Below are positions 55,234 through 64,000 of a stretch of 64,000 nucleotides of DNA, in pieces. The stretch is from Proteles cristata cristata (lineage: Eukaryota; Chordata; Mammalia; Carnivora; Hyaenidae), in the NCBI GenBank assembly GCA_017311185.1, contig JAESUZ010002395.1, positions 744,001 to 808,000 of the forward strand, in the 5' to 3' direction. The position numbers were made by a program, and so were the translations under genes. The notes beneath the pieces were generated by a model. That model ran no database searches. It was not told the origin of the DNA and worked only from the letters and a program-made list of their open reading frames with translations. Position 1 is the stretch's first letter. Each line of letters opens with the position of its first letter.

Positions 55234-58200
55234 TAAAGTGGATTCTAACAGGGATAAAGACATCCAACGGAATTGAAAGAGGAGCTCCTGCGGTAGCCAT
55301 GATCAAGTCATCTAGGGTTGGGAGAAACAGCCCCCTTGGAAGTTCATGCTTGGCCTCCACTGGAATCGTAGGACATTTTGTACAAATGGTAATAAATTAG
55401 CCTGAAAAAGTATAATGTAAAAGCACAGCCAATTTTATAAAACGTGCCTATCTGTCTGGAAAGCCACCACATGCCTATTGTTTTTGTAACAGAAACTATA
55501 AAAAGCAAAGCTTCGTAACATCTCTAATGCCATGACCTCACAAAGCATATGACTCTGAAGGCGAGGAGTTGCAAGGCAAGGAGAGAAAATCAGACTCTTC
55601 AAGGAAGTGGGAAAGTTTTATCCTCCTCAAAAGGGGCTACAGGTTCAAAAACGCTGAGACATCAGCTCAGAGAGGCACCACTTTAAGCAAATATCAAGCA
55701 AGTGCCTTCCTGTTCCATGAACCAGGCCTCTTGAGAAGTGAAACAGAAGAAACTCTTGGAGTTTGCTCAACTATTTCCCTCCCTGGTTTTATACAAACAA
55801 ACAAAAAGAGGAAAAAATCCCTACAACACACAGCCTTTCTGGCTCACACTCCTAACTACAAAGGTCAGGGCCAGCCAGCAGCACACACGATCTGGCTATG
55901 CCACATCTGGGAACTCAACACTGGTATTTATTTCCATTCTCCCTCTCTCTCTCTCTCTCCGCTTTGGATTCAAGCAACCCTGTAAGGATATCTTGACCTA
56001 AGAAAATAGAACCATCCACCCTCTCCTCCCTTCAAAGCTCACCAAAACATGCTATTATGGTGCCTGACAAGTCTGGGTTTAGTGTGGTCAGCTGGTGAGG
56101 GAGTTAATTTGGGAGAATTTGTCTCATAGCAGCTCAGTATTGCAAAGCCACTCTCCTGCCCTCTTGTATAGCTAGGGAATCATGGGTTCACCATGATTCT
56201 TGAGCTGGAAGACATCTTAGGGGTCAAGTCTGCCCAAGATCCTTTGGGATCCATCAACCGCCATATAAAAAAAATCCACTCATTCATTCCAAATTATTGT
56301 ATGAACTCTGTCTGCCTACATCTCTAGCTAACAAGTGCTACATTACATAATTGGTCAGGGGTTAAATAAGACAGGAAAGCTGTCCCCCCAAGTTGTTTTT
56401 ACACAATAACACCCTCAGAAATCAAAATGTTTGGTAAAGACGGATGTTACGCCACTGGACTGTGGTTCAAGGATTGGCCCACGAATCATGTTTGTTTACT
56501 ACTTGTGTAATAGGATCTTAAAGCCGAAGTTTCCACCAGGCAACAAAACACAATAGATGTGCAATTCCAGAAAGAGGCACCAAACCATGTTATGAAGGTT
56601 TGTGAAATAGATGGCCTTGAGAACCTGGGGGTACTTCTTGGACTTCTCAGCTCCACCAAAGATATGGAAGGAAGGTCAGGGAATGGAGGCCAGAGATGAG
56701 AGGAGAGATTTCTAGATGGGCGGGGGTGCAGGTTAGCCAAGCCCTCTTGATCTCAGGATGCTGGGAGGAGGGAAACCCCCTAACTAGGGTGAGCCGGGGG
56801 AGAGCAGAAGTGTTTCCTGAGTCTTAGAGACTTAGAACCTGGTACCCAGCTTATTGTTGGGAAAGCCAAAATTGACCCCAGTCAGAGGTGAACTCCCACC
56901 AGTGGGAATGGGAAAGGGAAGAGGAAAGGTGTTGGAGGCAGAACCAGAAGAGTGCTCTTGCCTTGGGACCCACATGAGCTCCAGGCCAGGGATTGGGAGT
57001 GTGCCTTGGAACAGCTGTGGGCCCTGAGACACAGACTGAGCCAGTACGGGGACTAACTTGGGTTCTGTCCAAAGAGACCACCTGCAGGAAGCTAGAGGAG
57101 GCTGGAGGTGCACTCCTCTATGTCTAGGGAGGAAGGAATCACTAATGACCATCAGAATGGAGAACTAGAGGAAGCATCCTGCAGGGTCAAGAGCATAGTA
57201 GGAGAAAGAGAAAGTGAGAAAATGACATCTCAAGGGAAAACAAAAGGCAAGTGCTAGGCCAGAGTCAGACCCAATAGCAAGACTGCTGGCTCATGTGAGA
57301 ACTGGCCTACGTGTCACCTCTCCCTGTCTGCCCCAGTCCCACTGGACCTGGTGGGGGTGCAGAGGCAGCTGTCAAGATAAAAGAAGAGGCCTAGAACCAT
57401 GAGGTGGAGAAATGGAAGGAACCACTACCCCTTACTTGACTGCAGGCTTCTAACCTGAAAGCCTACCCAAGCTCGGGGGAATGAGGGTAGAGGGAGAGAA
57501 AGGGAGATTTAAAGGCAAACTCAACTCAAAGCTTTAAAAAGCCTTGACACAGGACTGGATGCTCGAATTTTTGCATCTGGACAGTGTTTGTGACTTAAGG
57601 AACGTAGATCATCTGTCACCTAAGAATGAGCAGTAAATTATGGGCTGCCAGAGTATTTATGCAGGAGCAGGAAAGATGATCTCAGAGACTAAATTGTAAA
57701 AGCAGAGTGGGAGAAACAGTTGCATTTTCACTGAACTGGGAGGTATGCTTTTTCAGTAGGCTAGTTACACATATTTGCAAAAGATACAGGATTTGAATCT
57801 TTGATGAGTAAAATCACCTCCCAGAGAAGACAGCTGGGTCCCCTGAAACATGGGGGTTTGACACCTCTATAGGATAATGAAGTGAACTCTTTTATCTGTG
57901 ACACCAGTGAGATCATGTGCTTGGTATTTGAGTTCACTGACCTTGTTTTGATAGGTCTAAATTCTTTCCTAATATTGCTCAAATTTCTCTCTTGTGTGTC
58001 ATTCTCTGAGGCTGGTGCCAGACTTCCTAGCATAAACAGCAACTGGAAGAAAGTCTTTTTCAGTTCTGTTCACTCTTTCTACACATGCACACTTTGATTG
58101 ATTTTAATCATGTGGTTCTTCCCTTAATGTGTCCCAGATAAAAATCCCAATTTTCTCCAGTTATTTCACACTAGTGATCCATCCTCATCTCTTGATTTTC

Positions 58201-58334
58201 CTTTTCTCACTTCTCTGAATACCTCCTTATTCTATCTTATATTTTATAAAGGACATGGCATGATTGGAAATGCAAAAAGTATTCTTAAAGGACACTTTGA
58301 ACAAGAATGGGGCTACAGATTCTTTCTTTCACTG

Positions 58335-58505
58335 AATTTCAAAGTGGAAGAGACCTTGGAGAGTACCACTATCTTAATTAGTAGATGTGGAAGCTGGCAC
58401 CCAGGGAATTTATATAACTGGTTAGACAACTAGTAAGAGGCAGCAGTCGGGGGTAGTACTGAAACCAAGGCTCCAGCTTCCCAGCCTGGGCTGCTTCCCA
58501 GCAAC
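58335..58505 (+). mobile_element. CORE-SINE (MIR-like) element
   Basis: GTGGAAGAGACCTTGGAGAG and GTTAGACAACTAGTAAGAGG. The same words recur at about 60315-60440. Confidence 0.6.
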
Positions 58506-59221
58506 CTCTCTTGGGATCCTTTTAGGTGCTTTGCAGAACATAATGTAATAGAAACTACAAACAGACTAAGATATCATGAGGAAGACTGAGAATTAACTTT
58601 GTAATTAATAACATTACCAAATCTAGAGATGATTAGGCTTCTGTTCTCCACCTGGAGGGAGTAATGCAGGCTAGAATTAGCCTTCTGCTGAAAACAACTA
58701 AAAACCCTGATGAAATATATGAAACAACTGTTTTCAGACATTAGATAATGGGAAACACTGGACTGTGATTTCCAAGAGAAGAGAAACAAAAGATGTGAAC
58801 TCTACAATCACCTGGTCTACTTGGTCATAATTTCTCAACTGCAGCACAAGGAAAGGGAACAGAAACAGAGTTCAGTGGTCTCATTGAGTTAAGGAGACTA
58901 TGACTGATTCTCAGGGAGCCCTAGATAGCTAGAATCTGCAGGGCAGAAATCCAGAAATCTGCACAGAATCCACACACACCCTCCCCACCCCAAGTCTTTG
59001 GTCAAATATTAATCTGCACTTTAAGAGGTCAAGCAAAGAAAGAAAAGCTACCACTGAGGGGGAAGCTGAATAATTCCTAGAGCTCACACAGTGCTAGGAA
59101 TTGTTCAAATTCCCACAAGTCAGAGTACAGAAATCTCTAGAATAAATGGATTTTCAACAGAGACAAGGAAGGTAATGCCTGAGCAGTGAGCTAAAGTAGC
59201 CTTGGAGTAAGAGCAACTTTA

Positions 59222-59422
59222 ATTTTTTTAATTAATTATTTTAAGGGGGGTGGGAGTGAATGTGGGGGAGAAGCAGAGAGAGAGGGAGAGAGAGAATCCC
59301 AAGCAGAATCCACACTGCCAACACGGAGCCCAATAAGGGATTGAACTCACAAACTGTGAGTTCATGACCTGAGCCAAAATCAAGAGTTAGATGCTTAACC
59401 AACTGACCCACCTATGTGCCCC
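59222..59422 (-). mobile_element. CAN-SINE
   Basis: Reverse orientation. GTAAGAGCAACTTTA and GTAAAGGTGACTTTA flank it. Confidence 0.94.
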
Positions 59423-59671
59423 TAGTAAAGGTGACTTTAGATCCAGTCTCAAAAATGTTAAACACAAGACATGGGAGAATCAAACGAGGATTGAGAAGGT
59501 CACCAAATAACTTGTGTACCTATCCAAAAAAGATGAGCATTCATTAAAGCAATGTAAGAAAATGTGGCATTCAGCAACATAAACTTTGAAATGTCAGGCA
59601 CTGGATAAAAAATGAGAAAATGCCCAAATATTTGGAAACTAAATAGCACAGTTCTAAATAACTCATGAGGT

Positions 59672-59885
59672 GGGGCGCCTGGGTACCTTAGTCGGTCCGA
59701 CTTTCACTTGGGTCATGATCTCGCGGTTCGTGAGTTCAAGCCCCGCGTCAGGCTCTGTGCTGACTGCGAGCTCAGAGCCTGGAGCCTGTTTCAGATTCTG
59801 TGTCTCCCTCTCTCTCTGACCCTCCCCTGCTCACGCTGTCTCTCTCTCTCTCCTAGAAATAAATAAAACATAAAAAAAAAAAAGA
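59672..59885 (+). mobile_element. CAN-SINE, young subtype, inside L1
   Basis: Head GGGGCGCCTGGGTACCTTAG with a short deletion before CCGACTTTCACTTGGGTC. It splits L1 ORF2-derived sequence. Confidence 0.95.
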
Positions 59886-60304
59886 AAGGAGCCAGTCCTA
59901 CAGATTGCTCCATAAAAATAAATAAATAAATAAATAACCCATGAGTCAAAGAAGAAATCAAAAGGGAAATTGTAAACTATGTTGAACTGGATGACAATTT
60001 TAAAAGCGACATGACAATATTTGTAGCATGCCACTAATGCAGTAGTTACTGGAAATTTTATAGCACTAAGCATTTATATTAGAGAAGAAAAAATATCTTT
60101 AATCACTTACCTTATACACACCTTAAGAAAAAAGAAAAAGAAAAGGAAGCCCAAAGAAGAAGAAAGGAAGTAACAAAGAATAATATATAAAGCACTGAAG
60201 TGAAAAACAGAAAAATAATAGAGAAAATCACTGAAACAGACTAACAAAGTAAAATCTCAAGATACCAAGATCAAAGATAAATCTCAAGGCACCATGATCA
60301 AGCT

Positions 60305-60445
60305 TATTGTCTGTCAGAAGTGGAAAAGACCTTAGAGAACCCCATCCTGTTAACTTATAAAAAGCTGAAGACCCTGGTATATGCCACTGGTTAGACAACT
60401 ACTAAGTGGCAGAGGTGATTTCAGAACCAGGGCTTTAGCTCCCAA
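60305..60445 (+). mobile_element. CORE-SINE (MIR-like) element
   Basis: GTGGAAAAGACCTTAGAGAA and GTTAGACAACTACTAAGTGG. Related to the copy at 58335. Confidence 0.6.
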
Positions 60446-61089
60446 AAGAGAGAAGATACAAATGACCTATGTCAGAGATGAGACAGATGACATCACTACA
60501 GATTCTACAGATATGAAAATAATAATAAAGGAATATTTTATTATATTTAATTATACTTAAATTTGACAACTTTGCTTAAATGTGCAAATTCCTTGAAAGG
60601 TCCAAATGACCAAAGCTTGCTCATGAGGAAATAGATAACCTGAATAGTCCTTTATTCATTAAAAAATTTTAATTTGTAGTTTAAAACCATCCCACAAATT
60701 AAGGAAGAATTAATGCCAATTCCATATAAAGTCTTTCCAAAAAATCAAAGAAGAAAAACTTCTATATTTATTCTTTGAAGGCAGTATTACTTTGATACCA
60801 AAACAAAACAAAAAAAAAGAAACCCCATGAACATGGATGCAAAAATTAAAATGAAAATTTTAGTAAATCAAATGAAACAAAATACAAAAATGATAATACA
60901 TCAAGACCAAGTGGTATTTATCTTGCAAATGCAATGTTAATTTATCATTAGAAAACCAGATTAAGAGGCTAAAAAACATATGATCACCTCAATAAATGCA
61001 GAAAAAGCATTTGACAAAATCTGGCATCCAATCTGATAACAACTCTCAGAAAATTAGAAACAGAAGGGAACTTCCTCAATCTGATATAG

Positions 61090-61160
61090 GGAATCTATAA
61101 AAAGAAGATGAAGAAGAAGGAAGAGGAGGAGAAAGAGGAGGAAAACAAGGAAACATGCAC
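61090..61160. repeat. Purine-rich (GAA/GAG) tract
   Basis: Almost only A and G over about 70 bases, inside L1-derived sequence. Confidence 0.85.
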
Positions 61161-61324
61161 TTAAATACTTTTATCCAACATTGTATAGAGCCTCTAACCA
61201 TGGAAGTAAGGCAAGGGACAGAGATAAAAAATACTTAAAGTAACAAAAAAGTAAAACTCTCTTTATTCAAGACTATATAATTACTTATATAGAAAATTTA
61301 ATGGAATTCTCAGTTTAGCTAAAC

Positions 61325-61800
61325 TACTCCATGGCATTGCTGCTTTGGCATCCATATTGTTTGGCCAAGCAGTCTTTAGGGACTTTATCCTGACATTAGC
61401 CTCATACAAGTACATGCTCTAGACAACAGTCTTCAGAGTCAGAGGTAAATATAAGCTCCTGATATGACTCCTGATATACTTTATGATAAAGCCCTCCCTA
61501 CCTCCAGGGCCATCCCTGCAAAGCTTAACAAAACCTGACTCTTTTTCAGTTGAATTATACAATCTGGCCATGGACTAAGAACCCCAAAGCACTCTAGCCA
61601 TGAACCCTAATAAAGGCATGTGCCCCAGGGCCTGTTGCTCTCTCTGCCTGTACCTTGCCTTGACGTCCTCATGTGACCCCTCAAGGTGAGCCATGTACTT
61701 CCTCCAGAGCCTATGAATAATAAACTTCATTTTAATCCCTTTATGGTCTTTTGTTGAGCCTTGACTCACTATCTAATACCCCAGGGCTTTATGTAACAAA
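61325..61800 (+). mobile_element. LTR-like block inside L1
   Basis: About 475 bases not matching L1, bounded on both sides by L1 ORF2 text. It contains AATAATAAACTT (polyadenylation-like) preceded by GCCATGTACTTCCTCCAGAG and ends near CCAGGGCTTTATGTAACA, a layout that fits a solitary retroviral LTR. I see no coding sequence and could not pair target duplications, so the exact edges and class are uncertain. Confidence 0.45.
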
Positions 61801-62561
61801 TGTTAATTTAATAAAGTCAATTATTAACAGGTATTAACAGGAATTTAAAAAGCTGCTAAAGCTAAGAAGTGAGTTTAGTGAAGTTACAGCATAACAATCA
61901 ATATACAAAAGTTAACTAACAACAAATTATTGGAAATTGGAATTAAAACATACCATTTATAATAGATTTAAAATCTAAAATATGGAAAATTTGACAAGAC
62001 ATGTGCAAGGTGTGTACAGTTAAAGCTATAAAACCTTCCCAAGGGACATAAAGGATGACCACAAATAAATAAAGATATATCACATTCATTGGTTGGAAGA
62101 CTCAATATTTTAAAACTTAAATTCTCCCCCATTGCTCTGTAGATTCAGCACAATCTCAACTAAGATTTCAGCACATATTTTATTTCATAGAAAATGACAA
62201 GCTAATTCTAAATTCATATGAAAACAAAAAGGATCTAGAATATCCTAAACAATTTTGAAAAAGAAAACAAAGTTGGTGGGTGAATATTACCAGGTTTCAA
62301 GACTTATTAAAAGCTTTAGCAATCAAGACACTGTGGAATTGGCATAAAGATAGACAAATAAACCAATGCAATAGAAGAGAAAATCCAAAAATACACCCTC
62401 CTATATTTGGACAAGTGATATTTTATAAGGTGTAAAGACAATTCAAAGGAGAAACAGTAGACTCTTCAACAAATCATATCAAAACTATTCAACATCTGTG
62501 TGCAAAAAATTAAAAAATGACCTTCAAGCCATATCTCATACCATATACCAAAATTAACTCG

Positions 62562-62757
62562 GGGGTGCCTAGGTGGCTCCATCAGTTAAGTGTCTAACTT
62601 TGGCTCAGGTTATGATCTCATGGCTCATGGGTTGAAGCTCTGCATCGGGCCCTCGTGCTGTCAGCACAGAGTCCACTTCAGATCTTCTGTCCTCCTCTCT
62701 CTGCCTGGCCCCTACTTGCACTCTCTCTCTCTCAAAAAAAAAAAAGAAAAAAAAATC
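62562..62757 (+). mobile_element. CAN-SINE inside L1
   Basis: CAAAATTAACTC and CAAAAATTAACTC flank it. Confidence 0.95.
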
Positions 62758-62998
62758 CACTGCATTTAAAACAAAAATTAACTCAAAATGGATCATAGGT
62801 ATAACTACAAAACCCAAAACTATACTATTTCTAATAAAAGGCATAGGAAGAAATTTTTGTGAACTTTGTGTAAACAATGTTTTTTTAGGTACAATGCTAA
62901 AAGGCTGACACATAAAACAAAAAAAAATGATAAATTGGACTTCATCAAAATGGAAAACTTTTGCTTTGAAAGAGGCTATTAAGAAAATAAAAAGACAG

Positions 62999-63225
62999 GG
63001 GCGCCTGGGTGGCTCAGTCAGTTAAGCGTCCGACTTCGGCTCAGGTCATGATCTCACGGTTAGTGGGCCCGAGCCCCGCATCGGGTTCTGTGCTGGCAGC
63101 TCAGAGCCTGGAGCCTGTTCTGGATTCTGTGCGTCTCTCTCTCTGCCCCTCCCCCACTCATGTTCTGTCTCTCTGTCTCAAAAATAAATAAGAACTATAA
63201 AAAAAATTTACAAAAAAAAAAGAAA
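62999..63225 (+). mobile_element. CAN-SINE inside L1
   Basis: Head GGGGCGCCTGGGTGGCTCAG. AATAAAAAGACAG and AAGAAAAAGACAA flank it. Confidence 0.95.
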
Positions 63226-63590
63226 GGAAAGAAAAAGACAAGCCACAGAGTGAGAAAATATTTGCAAATTGTATATTTGATAAAAAAAGACCCTCTCAAA
63301 ATTCAACAAACAACAAAAATGGGCAAAAGCTTTTAACAGACATTTTACTAACATACATGGATGACAAAGAAGTACAGAAAATGATGCACGATATTAGTCA
63401 TTAGGAAAATACAAATTAAAACTGCAATGAGAACTACCTACTTTACAAGTTTTTAATAAATTAAATACCTACCTACTGTATTTTCTAGACATTTCACTCC
63501 ACTTGTTTACTCAAAAAAATGAATTCACACAAATAATTCATACACAGATTTATACATGAATACTTCTAGAAGCTTCATGTATAATAGCCC

Positions 63591-64000
63591 TAGGAATCTA
63601 CAAAAAAATTCCTAGATCTAGTAAATGAGATGAGCAAGTCATAGAATACAAAATAAACATATAAAATTCAGTATTTCTAGAGAGTAGCAACAATCATATT
63701 AAAACCCAAATTAAAAATATAATATCATTTATAATTGTTCAAATAAAATTTAATGCTTAGGAGTTAGATTGGGTTTGAATTGCCCAATCTGACCTTGGAT
63801 TAGGAAACCCAAAGCACTCTACCCATGGGTAGAGTATAGGACTTGTATGGTGAAAACAATAATAATGAAATTAATCAAAGATCTAAATAAATGTACATAC
63901 ATTCTATGTTCATGGATTGGCAGATTGAACATAGTAAAGAAAGGGAGAATAGGAGTAGAAGACAAAAATAGGAGCAAAGAACAATGGCAATAAATAGAAA
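63591..64000 (+). mobile_element. Second L1 ORF2 fragment (continues past the window)
   Basis: After L1 3'-proximal text, the sequence returns to mid-ORF2 text (CTAGTAAATGAGATGAGCAA, CTATGTTCATGGATTGGCAG), so this is a separate L1 copy. Confidence 0.7.
63765..63840 (+). mobile_element. Short fragment related to the 61.5 kb LTR-like block
   Basis: TTGAATT, CAATCTG and CCAAAGCACTCTA recur in the same order as at about 61549-61600, again surrounded by L1 text. Confidence 0.45.

Larger units (their letters stand above)
59500..63590 (+). mobile_element. L1 ORF2-derived segment, multiply interrupted
   Basis: Long decayed L1 in + orientation: CAAAAGGGAAATTGTAAACT, ATCACCTCAATAAATGCAGA, AAAAAGCATTTGACAAAATC, GCAATCAAGACACTGTGGAA, GATAAATTGGACTTCATCAA. 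Many stops; no complete ORF2. SINEs at 59672, 62562 and 62999, a CORE-SINE-like piece at 60310 and an LTR-like block at about 61325 break it up. Confidence 0.85.
52682..64000 (-). other. LVRN intron 1 (partial)
   Basis: At least 11.3 kb long. No GC-rich segment encoding a membrane anchor is seen, so exon 1 lies outside. It holds SINEs at 53108, 53703, 54593, 54798, 55040, 59222, 59672, 62562 and 62999, MIR/CORE-SINE pieces near 54260, 58340 and 60310, and L1 from about 59500 onward. The stretch 55234-58330 looks single-copy to me and has no supportable feature. Confidence 0.7.

Noticed and set aside
55569..55985. 138-codon open frame on +
   Set aside because: No domain or repeat origin recognised, but nothing positive supports a gene: no splice context, and a second overlapping frame is equally open.
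52682..64000. LVRN exon 1 within the window
   Set aside because: No frame encodes a membrane anchor or N-terminal domain with a donor in the right phase. The region is AT-rich and mostly repeats in its right half.

Overview
This is mammalian nuclear DNA, almost certainly from a feliform carnivore and probably a cat. At least 60 tRNA-Lys-derived CAN-SINEs (heads read GGGGCGCCTGGGTGGCTCAG, followed by a CT-rich body and an AAATAAA tail) lie in 64 kb in both orientations, and their body sequence is of the felid type. No prokaryotic, viral-replicon or operon-like organisation is present. Most open reading frames in the window are fragments of SINEs or L1, or antisense shadows of real exons.

One protein-coding gene runs through the window on the minus strand. 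It is LVRN (laeverin, also called aminopeptidase Q), a type II membrane zinc aminopeptidase of the M1 family. I assembled 19 consecutive coding exons from 52681 down to 2371. They join in frame into 759 residues plus a stop codon, with no internal stop. Every intron has AG at its acceptor, and all but one have GT at the donor. The first coding exon (cytoplasmic tail, transmembrane anchor and start of the N-terminal domain) is not found and should lie beyond 64000. Exon numbers used here (2 to 20) assume one upstream coding exon, as in the 20-exon human gene. Residue numbers count from the first complete codon of exon 2.

Layout on the + strand: 1-2370 is 3' UTR and downstream flank; 2371-52681 holds exons 20 to 2; 52682-64000 is part of intron 1. 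The introns are packed with SINEs, often nested or stacked, plus 5'-truncated L1s, old MIR/CORE-SINEs, hAT and Tigger-type DNA transposon remnants, a retroposed U2 snRNA copy, an LTR-like segment inside an L1, and several microsatellites. The last 4 kb is mostly L1 ORF2-derived sequence.

The points most worth attention are in LVRN. The exopeptidase motif reads SAMEN, where most M1 enzymes have GAMEN and human laeverin has HAMEN. The third zinc ligand sits in KEGFA instead of NEGFA. The intron directly after HEIGHQ has a GC donor in place of GT. The rest of the interest is in retroposon history: nested SINEs with both pairs of target-site duplications, repeated insertion at one target, a SINE that inserted already lacking its tRNA head, and inverted SINE pairs able to fold into hairpins. 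I found no undescribed multi-gene system.
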